This document shows positions 35,916 through 44,368 of a stretch of DNA of 64,000 nucleotides, in pieces. Positions within the stretch are counted from its first letter, which is position 1. The number at the start of each line of letters is the position of its first letter. The notes beneath the pieces are model-generated. The model ran no database searches, had not been told where the DNA came from, and worked only from the letters and a program-made list of their open reading frames with translations. Made by a program: the position numbers and the translations under genes. Origin of the DNA: Acidimicrobiaceae bacterium (GTDB lineage Bacteria; Actinomycetota; Acidimicrobiia; Acidimicrobiales; RAAP-2); contig PMOQ01000019.1 in the NCBI GenBank assembly GCA_003161255.1, positions 62,001 through 126,000 of the forward strand. The letters are read 5' to 3'.

Positions 35916-36464
35916 TCATTCGGTGTTTGCGCGATACAGGGGACCAGCGGTGATCTTCTTCCAAGCGTCGGCGTTTACGCGCACCGCCTCTTGCGCTTCC
36001 TCCAGTCGACCATCGCGGTTATCGGTGTAGATGACGGTGACGGTTTCGGCGTCGCGGAACATCTCGAGGACCTCGACACCCTCCGGCCCGGCTGTGTAGT
36101 AGTACGGCGTTCCGGCCGGCACGGCGAAGCAGTCTCCGGGACGTAACGTCTCGTCGCCCATGAAGCCCACGACCGATCCTGAGATGACGACATACAGGCT
36201 GTCAACGTCGTGCTTGTGCCGAAACAGCGGGAAGTTCGGCTTGAAGAAGAGATAGACGATCGACATGCCGCCTTCATCCGCGGTTTGATGCACCAACAGG
36301 CGGTTGATCGAACAATCGGTTCCGGCCAGCATGGTTGCAACCTCTCGAAGGTCCACGTTTGTCCCGAAATCGCTCGTGGCAACACCGCTCGCGTGAAGTT
36401 CAGGCGCCTCGTTCGCGCGATGGATTCGTATCCCACGCTTGGTGCCTTCGGAAGCAGGGGTCAT
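35916..36464 (-). CDS. Cupin-domain protein (copy 1)
   Basis: A 182-residue single-domain cupin. The metal-binding first motif is FRHKHDVDSLYVVISG, with two His, and the second is GDCFAVPAGTPYYYTAGPEG. Such proteins are small metal-dependent dioxygenases, isomerases or sensors; the exact role is unknown. It is closely similar in length and sequence to the cupin at 45575-46123 (shared LVYLFFKPNFPLFRHKH-type segment, ADAW and ITxGPL near the end). Each copy lies beside an ACMSD-like amidohydrolase, which argues for a shared pathway. AAAGGTG precedes its ATG. Confidence 0.9.
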   Translation of the reverse strand: MTPASEGTKRGIRIHRANEAPELHASGVATSDFGTNVDLREVATMLAGTDCSINRLLVHQTADEGGMSIVYLFFKPNFPLFRHKHDVDSLYVVISGSVVGFMGDETLRPGDCFAVPAGTPYYYTAGPEGVEVLEMFRDAETVTVIYTDNRDGRLEEAQEAVRVNADAWKKITAGPLYRANTE

Positions 36465-36975
36465 AGGTACACCTTTCTGATCTCCTCCCGCCCGGCAGAC
36501 GGCTGAGCGATCGCAAGATAGGTCCAGAGAGCAGCTGAGTCAACGGGTCGAGGGAGCTATCGGTCCGATCAACGATGCTTCGCAGAACGTGGTCCGGAAA
36601 CTCGGCTTCGCATTCCGGAACAGGCGATCGTGAGGTCTGCCCTGCAATACCGCGTCCTCGACTGAGCGTCACCGAGATGACGACCGCAGCGCGTCCGGCG
36701 GATACGTCATGGTCCGGTAGAGCGGATACATCATGGTCCGGTAGAGGCAGTGCCAGCGACAGGCGGACTCGCGTGCCGCCGGTGACCAACTTGCTCGCCC
36801 CACCTGTTTGGGTTGCCTCTGAATCGACTCCGCCAGAATGTGATCTATCGCAGGTCCTTCTCGTAGAGAGCGATCCGCGTGCCCGACATGGGAGAAATTG
36901 GAGATTGGGTAAGGTGGTCAAATAGCCTTTGCCGGAGCGGATGGTGCGGTGAGCGGATTCCATGGAGGTGACGTG
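36465..36975. other. Long intergenic region between divergent cupin and amidohydrolase genes
   Basis: About 510 bases without a believable gene; the open frames here give biased, domain-free products. It holds a 24-base tandem repeat at 36698-36745. Near the cupin start, TATCTT and GCGATCGCTCAG (read on the minus strand around 36502-36523) may be a -10 element followed by a degenerate half-site of the TGAGC-N4-GCTCA family. Confidence 0.5.
36698..36745. repeat. 24-base direct tandem repeat, two copies
   Basis: GCGGATACGTCATGGTCCGG followed by TAGA is repeated at once with a single base change (G to A in the ninth position). It lies about 230 bases upstream of the amidohydrolase start and may be a duplicated binding site or a simple slippage product. 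Confidence 0.6.
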
Positions 36976-38151
36976 ATGCTTCAGTTGGCTGATGGTCTAC
37001 GGGTGGTCGACGCAGACTCACACATGACCGAGCGGCACGATCTGTTCACCGAGCGGGCTCCGAAGGGATATGAGGACAAGGTCCCGCATGTCGAGCGGCT
37101 TGACGGCCAGGACATGTGGGTTATCGAGGGCAAGACGTTCGGCAAGGCTGGCTCCGGCGGCACTATCGACCACGAAGGGAAGAAGCACCCCTTCCGGGAC
37201 TCCCAGGGCGGGACGTGGGGCATCGGCGACGTTCACCCGGCGGCGTGGGACCCCAAGGAGCGCCTCGGCTTGATGGACACCTTCGGCATCGACACCCAGG
37301 TGCTCTACCCGAACTCCATCGGCATTGGCGGTCAGAACCTGCGCAACTCGATCAAGGACCCCACGATCCTCGAGCTCTGTGTCCAGCTCTACAACGACGC
37401 CATGGCGGAGGTGCAGGAAGAGTCTGGCAACCGATTGTTGCCCATGCCGATCATGCCTGCGTGGGACATCGCCGGATGCGTCCGTGAGGCCCAGCGCTGC
37501 GCCGAGATGGGCTACCGAGGGGTCAACATGACGGCCGACCCGCAGGACTCGGGGTCGCCCGACCTGGGTCACCGGGCGTGGGACCCGTTTTGGGAAGTCT
37601 GTGCCGATCTGAACCTGCCGGTGCACTTCCACATCGGCGCGAGCCAGACGGCCCTCTCGTATTACGGCACGACGTATTGGCCGAGCCAGGATGACTACAT
37701 AAAGCCGGCCATCGGTGGTGCGTCGCTGTTCCAGAACAACTCGCGTGTGCTGCTCAACAGCGCGTACTCGGGGATGTTCGACCGCCACCCGAACCTCAAG
37801 ATGGTGTCGGTCGAGAGTGGGATCGGATGGGTGCCGTTCATGCTCGAAGCCATGGACTACGAGCTCGAGGAGAACGCGCCGGAACACTTCCACAAGTTGC
37901 AGAAGCGTCCATCGGAGTACTTCCGGTCCAACTGGTACGCCACGTTCTGGTTCGAGAACGGCCGCGGCGACTTCCAGCACCTCATCGACAGCGTCGGTGA
38001 GGACACGATTATGTTCGAGACCGACTTCCCGCACCCGACCTGTCTGCACCCGAACCCGGTCGAGATGGTGAGCGAACAGGTCGCCTCCCTGCGACCGGAC
38101 ACCCAGCGCAAGGTGATGGGCGGGAACGCGGTCAAGCTCTACAGGCTGTAG
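36976..38151 (+). CDS. ACMSD-like amidohydrolase (copy 1)
   Basis: TIM-barrel amidohydrolase of the amidohydro_2 group (ACMSD, gamma-resorcylate decarboxylase and relatives), 391 residues; such enzymes hydrolyse or decarboxylate with one or two metal ions. The first metal motif, normally HxH, reads DADSHMTE; a central His is in PVHFHIGAS, and the C-terminal catalytic Asp is in FETDFPHPT. ATG 36976 follows GGAGGTG; an in-frame GTG nine codons upstream lacks that support. It is paralogous to the gene at 44369-45538 (shared VLYPN, VSVESGxGxxPF, FETDFPHPT and SLHP/CLHP). Both copies neighbour a cupin gene. Confidence 0.92.
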   Translation: MLQLADGLRVVDADSHMTERHDLFTERAPKGYEDKVPHVERLDGQDMWVIEGKTFGKAGSGGTIDHEGKKHPFRDSQGGTWGIGDVHPAAWDPKERLGLMDTFGIDTQVLYPNSIGIGGQNLRNSIKDPTILELCVQLYNDAMAEVQEESGNRLLPMPIMPAWDIAGCVREAQRCAEMGYRGVNMTADPQDSGSPDLGHRAWDPFWEVCADLNLPVHFHIGASQTALSYYGTTYWPSQDDYIKPAIGGASLFQNNSRVLLNSAYSGMFDRHPNLKMVSVESGIGWVPFMLEAMDYELEENAPEHFHKLQKRPSEYFRSNWYATFWFENGRGDFQHLIDSVGEDTIMFETDFPHPTCLHPNPVEMVSEQVASLRPDTQRKVMGGNAVKLYRL

Positions 38152-38349
38152 CACGCCTCGATGGCCCGCAGGGTCTTGCTCCGCCCGACCATGCCCTCTC
38201 CGAAGAGGCACTAGCCCCACATACTCGTGGTTGACGCTCGGCGGACCTCAAGAGAACGTGATGCCTGCGAAACGGATGCAACGACCTTGGCTGTGTGACC
38301 GCCGACAGATTGCACCGCTGGCATGGCGCATTTCGGCACGGCGGGACAC

Positions 38350-39522
38350 ATGAGCGGTCGTCCGCTCGACAAATTTGAGGACGATGTTGTCATCTCAGGC
38401 ATAGGGCAATCGGCCGTCGGCCGTCGTCTCGGCCGGTCTCCGCTCAGCCTCACGATCGATTCGATCACGGCCGCCGTCAACGACGCGGGCCTATCTTTCG
38501 ACGACGTCGACGGGCTGGCGAGCTATCCCGGAGGAGGGACCTCGCTCGGTCCAGGCTTCGCCGGACCATCGTTGGCCGACGTCTACGACGCCATTGGCCT
38601 CGAGCCCACGTTCCTCATGGGTAACTTTGAAGGGCCAGCGCAGCTTGGACCAATCGTGAACGGCTGCTTGGCGATCAGTGGACGCCTCGCCCGCCACGTG
38701 ATCGTCTACCGCACCGTGACCGAGGGGTCGGCACGAATAGCGGCCAGGGGGACCCATGCGGAGGCACCGGAGTGGATCACCGCGTTCGGCGGCGGCCCGG
38801 CACCGATCGGGTACGCCCTCTTGGCCCAGCGACACTTCCACGATTACGGCACCTCCCGCCAGGAGTTGGCACAGATCGCTCTCACGGCCCGTGCACACGC
38901 CCGGCTCAACCCGAGCGCGGTGCTCCGCGATCCGCTGACCCTGCAGGACTACCTGGATGCTCGCATGATCGCAGACCCGCTGTGCCTCTTTGACTGTGAT
39001 GTGCACTGTGACGGGTCGACGGCGATCGTCTTGTCCCGCGTCGAATATGCGGCCGATGCACCCCAGCGCGTCGTGCACTTCGAGGCGATGGGTCTTGCCC
39101 CCCCGCCTCGATCTCAATACGCCCAGCACGTCGATCTCCAACCAGGGCGACGAGCGGCCGAGGGAATGTGGCTGCGATCGGACCTCCGACCCGACGATGT
39201 CGACGTGGCCGGTCTCTACGACGGATTCAGCATCCTTGCCATGTTCTGGCTGGAGGCGCTCGGGTTCTGCGAGATAGGCGAGAGCGGAGCCTTCGTTGAG
39301 GGGGGAAGTCGGATCTCCCTCGGGGGACAGCTTCCGATCAACACGAATGGGGGCCAGCTGTCGGGCGGCCGTCTGCACGGTCTGGGGTTTGTCCACGAGA
39401 TGTGCCTCCAACTGCGTGGCCAAGCCGGAAACCGCCAGGTCCCGGACGCCCGGGTGGCCGCTATCGGACTTGGCGCACTGCCCTACGTGGGATGCATGCT
39501 CCTGCGAGCAGCCGACCGGTGA
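38350..39522 (+). CDS. Thiolase-fold protein, Ltp2/aldolase-like
   Basis: Thiolase-superfamily protein of 390 residues of the lipid-transfer (SCP2-thiolase-like) branch. The nucleophilic Cys of thiolases is absent: its position reads MGNFEGPAQLG. The segment AGLYDGFSILAMFWLEALGF keeps the YDxF motif of Ltp2-type retro-aldolases, which cleave side-chain C-C bonds together with a DUF35 partner, while the second Tyr motif (GYxHG) is replaced by GRLHG. ATG 38350 follows GGCGGGA; an in-frame ATG nine codons earlier is possible. Its stop overlaps the GTG of the DUF35 gene. Retro-aldol or acyl-binding role is inferred. Confidence 0.85.
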   Translation: MSGRPLDKFEDDVVISGIGQSAVGRRLGRSPLSLTIDSITAAVNDAGLSFDDVDGLASYPGGGTSLGPGFAGPSLADVYDAIGLEPTFLMGNFEGPAQLGPIVNGCLAISGRLARHVIVYRTVTEGSARIAARGTHAEAPEWITAFGGGPAPIGYALLAQRHFHDYGTSRQELAQIALTARAHARLNPSAVLRDPLTLQDYLDARMIADPLCLFDCDVHCDGSTAIVLSRVEYAADAPQRVVHFEAMGLAPPPRSQYAQHVDLQPGRRAAEGMWLRSDLRPDDVDVAGLYDGFSILAMFWLEALGFCEIGESGAFVEGGSRISLGGQLPINTNGGQLSGGRLHGLGFVHEMCLQLRGQAGNRQVPDARVAAIGLGALPYVGCMLLRAADR

Positions 39523-40505
39523 ACGGCGCGCTGCGGGCCCCACACGTCGTCGCCTTCTCATACCGGCGCAGTGTCGGAGGCGCCGATCGCCGCTTTCTCA
39601 GCGGCTTGGCCGAAGCTGAGATCTGGGGGAGCCGGGCAGCGGATGGGCGCGTCCTCGTGCCTCCACTCGATCACGACCCCGAGACTGGGGCAACGACGGA
39701 GGAGTTCGTCCGTCTCGGCGAGGTGGGCGTTGTTCGTGCCTGGACGTGGATGGCAGAGCCGGGCCCGGAGCACCCGAGGGAACGGGCGTTCGCCTACGCG
39801 CTGGTTGAGCTCGATGACGCCGATACCGCGTTGCTTCATGTCGTCGATGTCGACAACGAGAGCGAGATGTCGACAGGCATGCGCGTCAGGGCGGACTGGC
39901 GGTCGGTAAGGGTTGGAAGCATCCTGGACATCAGGGCCTTCGTGCCGTTGACGGCAGTGCGGCCAGTCTCGGGCACCGGACGGCGTGCTGGGCGGGGAAC
40001 CATCCCACGCGGCGAAGCCTCCGTATCGGTCGAGGTGGTCGCGGACATCCACCTGGAATACATGTACGAACCGGGGCTCGTGGCATCGGCGTTTCTCCGT
40101 TCGATCGCAGAGCGGAGGATCACGGGTGGGCGCTGTTCGTCGTGTGGTGGTGTCTACGTACCAGCTCGTTCGAGATGCCCGGCCTGCCGCGTGGGTCCGA
40201 TGGCCGAGGTCGAGCTTGACGACCGCGGCGTGATCACCTCCTACACCGTCGTGCATGTGCCGTTCGACGGGATGACCCTAGAGCTCCCGTTTGTGTCCGC
40301 CTGGGTCCGGTTGGACGGCGCGGATGTTTCCATCCCCCACCTCCTCGGCGAGGTGCCGCCCGAAGAGGTCCGAGTGGGCCAGCGGGTGGAGGCCGTCTGG
40401 ATGCCCAACGACGAGTTGGCCCCGACGTGGGAGAGCATCCGCTACTTCCGCCCAACCGGCTCCGCCCCGGAGCCCGAGGATACGGCAGCGACGTGCGACG
40501 GATAG
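39519..40505 (+). CDS. Double DUF35 (OB-fold, zinc-ribbon) protein
   Basis: A 328-residue protein that seems to contain two DUF35 modules. The C-terminal one (about residues 190-320) is complete, with zinc ligands Cys206, Cys209, Cys220 and Cys223 followed by an OB-fold (VITSYTVVHVPFDGM). The N-terminal one has the OB-fold features (GEVGVVRAWTWM, FAYALVELDDADTALLHVVD) but its ribbon position reads AADGRVLVPPLDHDPETG without any Cys. DUF35 proteins clamp acyl-CoA and bind thiolases, aldolases or HMG-CoA synthases. Overlaps: GTGA with the gene before, 13 bases with the one after. It is therefore the probable scaffold of the four-gene cluster. Confidence 0.88.
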   Translation: MNGALRAPHVVAFSYRRSVGGADRRFLSGLAEAEIWGSRAADGRVLVPPLDHDPETGATTEEFVRLGEVGVVRAWTWMAEPGPEHPRERAFAYALVELDDADTALLHVVDVDNESEMSTGMRVRADWRSVRVGSILDIRAFVPLTAVRPVSGTGRRAGRGTIPRGEASVSVEVVADIHLEYMYEPGLVASAFLRSIAERRITGGRCSSCGGVYVPARSRCPACRVGPMAEVELDDRGVITSYTVVHVPFDGMTLELPFVSAWVRLDGADVSIPHLLGEVPPEEVRVGQRVEAVWMPNDELAPTWESIRYFRPTGSAPEPEDTAATCDG

Positions 40506-41512
40506 CCATCGTCGGCTTCGCGAGCGAGGTGGTGCTCGAACCCGACGGACGCAACGAGGCCGAGCTGGTCGCGCCGGTCGTCGACCGGGCCCTTGCCGCG
40601 GCGAAGGTGTCAGCTGCAGACATCGGTGTCGTCGGCTCTGCCGGCTCCGAGTTCCTCAATGGCGTTGTCGGGACCGTCATGGGGGCATTCGATGGGCTCC
40701 CTTGTTGGCCGCCGCTCACCCATTCTCATCTCGAGGCCGATGGCGCGTTCGCGCTCTATGAGTCCTGGGTTCGCCTCATGGCCGGCGAAGCAGAGGTGGC
40801 GCTTGTCTGCGCTTTCAGCCGGCCGCTCGCAACCGACCGGGTAAGTGTGCTCGGTATGCAGTTCGATCCGTATCTCGTGGCGCCCCTTGCACCCGGCCCC
40901 CGCAGCATCGCCGCGTTGCAGGCGCGTGTCCTGATCGATTCCGGCCGCTACGGCGAGGCCGACTTGGCCCGGGTTGTAGGCGCTCGGCGGAACGACGCCC
41001 GGCCGGACGAGCTTGTCAGCCAGCCCTATGTCGCGTCCCCGCTCCGTGCCCTCGACTGCTCGACCGTCTGCGCCGGCGCCGCCGCCGTCGTGTTGGCCGC
41101 CGACGGCTGGGCGACCGCCTCGAGCGCGCACCCGGCGTGGATCACGGGAATCGATCAGCGGATTGAAACCGCTGGGTTGGGGAGGCGTGATCTTGCGATA
41201 TCCCCATCGACACATGCCGCGGCGAGCCGCCTCGGGCTCCCCGGGTCGGTCATCGATGTGGCGGAGGTGCATGCGCCGTTCAGCCATCAAGAGTTGATCG
41301 TGGTGGACGCCATCGGTGCGGCCGAGGTTGGATCGCTGAACCCCTCCGGAGGGGCCTTACCCGCCGATCCCATCATGGCGACTGGTCTCATCCGGATTGG
41401 AACGGCGGCGCAGACGATCCTGGACGGGCACGCCGAACGGACCGTCGGACACGCCACGAACGGACCGTGCCTGCAACACAACCTGCTTTGCCTGATGGAG
41501 CGAGACCGATGA
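40493..41512 (+). CDS. Thiolase-fold protein without catalytic Cys (subunit-like A)
   Basis: A 339-residue thiolase-like protein. The nucleophile position (THSHLEADGAFALYES) has no Cys, and the late loop reads NPSGGALPADPIMATGLIRI without the catalytic His of GHPxGATG. A His remains in VAEVHAPFSHQEL. It therefore cannot be an ordinary thiolase; it is likely a subunit or an aldolase-like enzyme. GTG is used because VRRIAIVGFASEV is the natural start of the fold, and it overlaps the DUF35 gene by 13 bases. Together with the next gene, which shares the NPSGG...GLIR pattern, it may form a heterodimer. Confidence 0.85.
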   Translation: MRRIAIVGFASEVVLEPDGRNEAELVAPVVDRALAAAKVSAADIGVVGSAGSEFLNGVVGTVMGAFDGLPCWPPLTHSHLEADGAFALYESWVRLMAGEAEVALVCAFSRPLATDRVSVLGMQFDPYLVAPLAPGPRSIAALQARVLIDSGRYGEADLARVVGARRNDARPDELVSQPYVASPLRALDCSTVCAGAAAVVLAADGWATASSAHPAWITGIDQRIETAGLGRRDLAISPSTHAAASRLGLPGSVIDVAEVHAPFSHQELIVVDAIGAAEVGSLNPSGGALPADPIMATGLIRIGTAAQTILDGHAERTVGHATNGPCLQHNLLCLMERDR

Positions 41513-42663
41513 ACGCGCGTTGTGCGGTCGTGGGTGTCGGACAGACCCACCACGCGGCTTCCCGTCGTGACGTAACGCTGGGTGGTCTCGTCAGGGAAGC
41601 GGCAGAACGGGCACTTCTCGATGCCGACCTTGGGTGGAATGAGATCGATGCCGTCGTACTTGGCAAGGGTCCGGACATCATGGAAGGGCTGATGTCCCCG
41701 GAGCTGTACCTTGCCGACGCGCTCGGTGCGGTAGGCAAGCCGATCCTGCGCGCGTACACCTCCGGGAACGCCGGAGGGGTGGCGGCAACCATGGGCGTCA
41801 GTCTCATCTCCGCCGGAATCCATGCGAGGGTCCTCGTTGTGGCCTTCGAGAAGCAGTCTGAGTCGAGCGCGGCCGGCTCCACCCTGCAGCACCTCCCCTT
41901 TGAGGCGCGCTGGCAGGGGGGCACCGGGAGCTTGTTTGGGGCGATCTGCCGCGAGTACATCCACCGTTCGGGGGCACCGGCCCACATCGGCGATGTGGCG
42001 GCCCTGAAGGACCGCCAGAACGCGGTGCGCAACCCCTTCGCGCAGGTCCGCAGGGGGGACATCACCCTGGAGGCAATCGCGGCCTCGAGGATGCTGTGGG
42101 ATCCGATCAGACTCCTGCATTCATCACCCTCCTCCGACGGTGCGTGTGCCGTCGTCCTGTCCGACGAGCGGACGGCAGCCCGATACGGCAGTCCGGCATG
42201 GATTCACGGGTGCGCGCTGAGGACGGAGCCACCGATTGCCCCAGAGCACGACAACGTTGACCCGCGCGCCGGACGCGAGTGCGCGAACGCCGTGTACCGG
42301 CAGGCGGGGATCGCCGACGCCCTCCGTGACCTCGATGTCGCCGAGTTGTTCGTTCCCTACAGCTGGATGGAGCCGATGCTGCTTGAGAACCTTGGCTTCG
42401 CGCCACCTGGGAGGGGTTGGCGGCTCGTCGAGGACGAGACGACAACGGCTCACGGGGACCTTCCGGTCAACCCCTCCGGAGGTCTCCTGGGCGCAAACCC
42501 AATCGGAGCAGCGGGCCTGATCCGTTTCGCCGAGGCGGCAATGCAAGTGAGCGGACGGGCAGGGCCGCACCAACTCGACGGCGTGCGGGTCGCGTTGGGC
42601 CATGCAGCCGGGGGCTACTCAAACTGCGTCGCGATGTGGGTAGTCGGAAGCGATCGACCGTGA
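41509..42663 (+). CDS. Thiolase-fold protein without catalytic Cys (subunit-like B)
   Basis: A 384-residue thiolase/lipid-transfer-family protein starting on an ATGA overlap. The active Cys region is RAYTSGNAGGVAATMG, with no Cys; the late loop is NPSGGLLGANPIGAAGLIRF, again lacking the His. ELFVPYSWMEPMLLENLGF corresponds to the ELHDCFA region of thiolases. The protein is full length. A heteromer with the preceding protein and the double DUF35 protein is the simplest reading. The gene converges on the CoA ligase 4 bases away, which may supply its acyl-CoA substrate. The reaction is unknown. Confidence 0.87.
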   Translation: MNARCAVVGVGQTHHAASRRDVTLGGLVREAAERALLDADLGWNEIDAVVLGKGPDIMEGLMSPELYLADALGAVGKPILRAYTSGNAGGVAATMGVSLISAGIHARVLVVAFEKQSESSAAGSTLQHLPFEARWQGGTGSLFGAICREYIHRSGAPAHIGDVAALKDRQNAVRNPFAQVRRGDITLEAIAASRMLWDPIRLLHSSPSSDGACAVVLSDERTAARYGSPAWIHGCALRTEPPIAPEHDNVDPRAGRECANAVYRQAGIADALRDLDVAELFVPYSWMEPMLLENLGFAPPGRGWRLVEDETTTAHGDLPVNPSGGLLGANPIGAAGLIRFAEAAMQVSGRAGPHQLDGVRVALGHAAGGYSNCVAMWVVGSDRP

Positions 42664-42667
42664 CGGA

Positions 42668-44278
42668 TCAGGCGGTGCGAACCGGCCGACCGAGTCGCGC
42701 ATCCCAGGTTCGAGCATTCAGAGGATCGACGCGCAACGCCGGCTTCTTGACCCGCTTCATTGCTTCGGTCCGTTCGGGGTCCACGACGAACTCGATGTAG
42801 CGCGGCACCATAAAGGCTGGCATACGTTCGATCAGGAACCGGTGCAGCTCCTCGGGGGTGACGGTCGTCTCGTCCAGGAGAACGACACATACCTTGACCT
42901 CGTCCTCACCCTCGTCGGAGGGCACGCCGATTGCCGCTGTCTCCGAGACGGCGGGGTGGTCGTTCACATAGGCCTCGACCTCGGCCGAGGAGATGTTCTC
43001 GCCGCGCCGACGCATCGAATCCTTGATCCGATCGACAAATTGATACCGGCCGTTCTTGTCCCGCACCACCCCATCGCCTGTATGGAACCATCCGTTGCGC
43101 CACGCCTCGGCAGTCTTGTCAGGCATCCCGAAGTAGCCGATCATCATGCGCCACGGATCGGTGGTTCGCACCAGCAGCTCACCGATCTGGCCCCTCGGAA
43201 CCTCGTAGTCGTTCTCGTCCGCCGCTCGGACCTCGTATCCCGGTGTCACCCACTTCGCCGTGGAAGCCGGATCGGCCGACACGTCGGGCCCTGCATAGAG
43301 CGCGGTACCTACTTCCGTGTTGCCAAACTGGGTCCGCATTTGTATCCCGAAGCGCTGTTTGAACTCGTCGATCCGGGCCACCACCGGCGCCCCGGCGACA
43401 TAGCGAAGAGGATTGTCGAGATCGTCAGGCCGGGGTGGTTGATCGAGCAGCCAGTTCATCATCGCCGGGATCAACGCAGTTACGGTGCAGCCGAACGCCC
43501 GGATGTCGTCCCAGAAATCCTGGGTCCTGAAGGCGTCGCGGAGTACGACCTGGCCCCCGGGAAAGCCGAACCAGGCCAGAGGCAGCATGCCCGAGAGATG
43601 GAACACGGGGAACGGGCAGTAGTAGATGTCGTCGCCGGTCATGTCGATCCACGTCTCGTTGGGCCACAGACGTCCCCACGGAACCAGCACGCCCTTGGAT
43701 GGACCGGTCGTTCCGGAGGTATAGCTGATGCAGGCCAGCTCATGGCGCTCCGGTACGGCGAGGTCGGTCGCCGGCCGAGCGCTCTCCCAGAGCTCCGTCG
43801 CCGCGACCAGCCGGATGGGGAAGTCCGAGGGGAGTTCGCCGTCAGCGGCATCGGGCACGATCACCAGCTTCAGCAGATCCAGGTCAGGTGCCAGCTCGGC
43901 GACGCGGTCAAGGAACTCCATCTCACAGATCATGTGCGTCGCCCGACAGTTGGCGAGGATGTAGGCGAGGGCCCGACCTCGGAAGTCGGTGTTGACTCCG
44001 GTGTGAACCGCCCGCAGCCACGCGAGGCCCAGCCAGTGCTCCTCTGCCGTAACCGATGTTCGCCCCATGGCGGGCACGTTGTCGCCGGCCACGATCCCGG
44101 CCCCGCGAAAGGCGTCGGCCCAACGCAGGGCGTCGTCGTGGAACTGCCCGTAGGACCGGGTGGTCCCGCCAACCTGGTGCAGGAAAGGCCGGTCGGGCTC
44201 CCGCTCCGCCCACGACCTGATCACCTGGGGAAGGGTCTCGGAGGGTTCGAATGTCGGCTGCGGACGCCCGGTCGGCAT
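42668..44278 (-). CDS. AMP-dependent acyl-CoA synthetase/ligase, CaiC-like
   Basis: ANL-family CoA ligase, 536 residues. Adenylation motif SYTSGTTGPSKGVLVPWG, A5-like TQFGNTEVGTALY, HTGDGVVRDKNGRYQFVDR, and RRRGENISSAEVEAYV. The A10 region is TEAMKRVKKPALR, where Lys is kept though the usual Gly before it is changed to Met. The pattern resembles crotonobetaine/carnitine-type ligases. Several in-frame ATGs lie upstream; 44278 is used since the further ones run into the palindrome at 44309. It is divergent from the second amidohydrolase with only 90 bases between, so the two are likely co-regulated. Confidence 0.92.
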   Translation of the reverse strand: MPTGRPQPTFEPSETLPQVIRSWAEREPDRPFLHQVGGTTRSYGQFHDDALRWADAFRGAGIVAGDNVPAMGRTSVTAEEHWLGLAWLRAVHTGVNTDFRGRALAYILANCRATHMICEMEFLDRVAELAPDLDLLKLVIVPDAADGELPSDFPIRLVAATELWESARPATDLAVPERHELACISYTSGTTGPSKGVLVPWGRLWPNETWIDMTGDDIYYCPFPVFHLSGMLPLAWFGFPGGQVVLRDAFRTQDFWDDIRAFGCTVTALIPAMMNWLLDQPPRPDDLDNPLRYVAGAPVVARIDEFKQRFGIQMRTQFGNTEVGTALYAGPDVSADPASTAKWVTPGYEVRAADENDYEVPRGQIGELLVRTTDPWRMMIGYFGMPDKTAEAWRNGWFHTGDGVVRDKNGRYQFVDRIKDSMRRRGENISSAEVEAYVNDHPAVSETAAIGVPSDEGEDEVKVCVVLLDETTVTPEELHRFLIERMPAFMVPRYIEFVVDPERTEAMKRVKKPALRVDPLNARTWDARLGRPVRTA

Positions 44279-44308
44279 GTCGCCACGGTACCCTGTCATC
44301 TGCCGTGG

Positions 44309-44322
44309 TGAGTGGGCGCTCA
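44309..44322. promoter_or_regulatory. Candidate operator, TGAGT-N4-GCTCA, between divergent ligase and amidohydrolase genes
   Basis: TGAGTGGGCGCTCA differs by one base in one arm from the sites at 5185 and 47622. TAGGCT at 44324-44329 directly after it could be the -10 element of the amidohydrolase promoter, so a bound protein would interfere with both divergent promoters. Confidence 0.4.
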
Positions 44323-44333
44323 TTAGGCTGGAT

Positions 44334-44353
44334 TCCGGTCTTCTCAAACCGGA
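44334..44353. repeat. Inverted repeat in the amidohydrolase 5' leader
   Basis: TCCGGT and ACCGGA are reverse complements around 8 bases, just before the GAGGGGAG ribosome site of the next gene. It could form a small leader hairpin or be a second protein site. Confidence 0.3.
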
Positions 44354-44368
44354 CGAGGGGAGCGAACG

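Noticed and set aside
36400-36963. Open frame on the minus strand in the cupin/amidohydrolase gap
   Set aside because: The product contains the translated tandem repeat and no domain, overlaps the cupin start region, and has no ribosome site.
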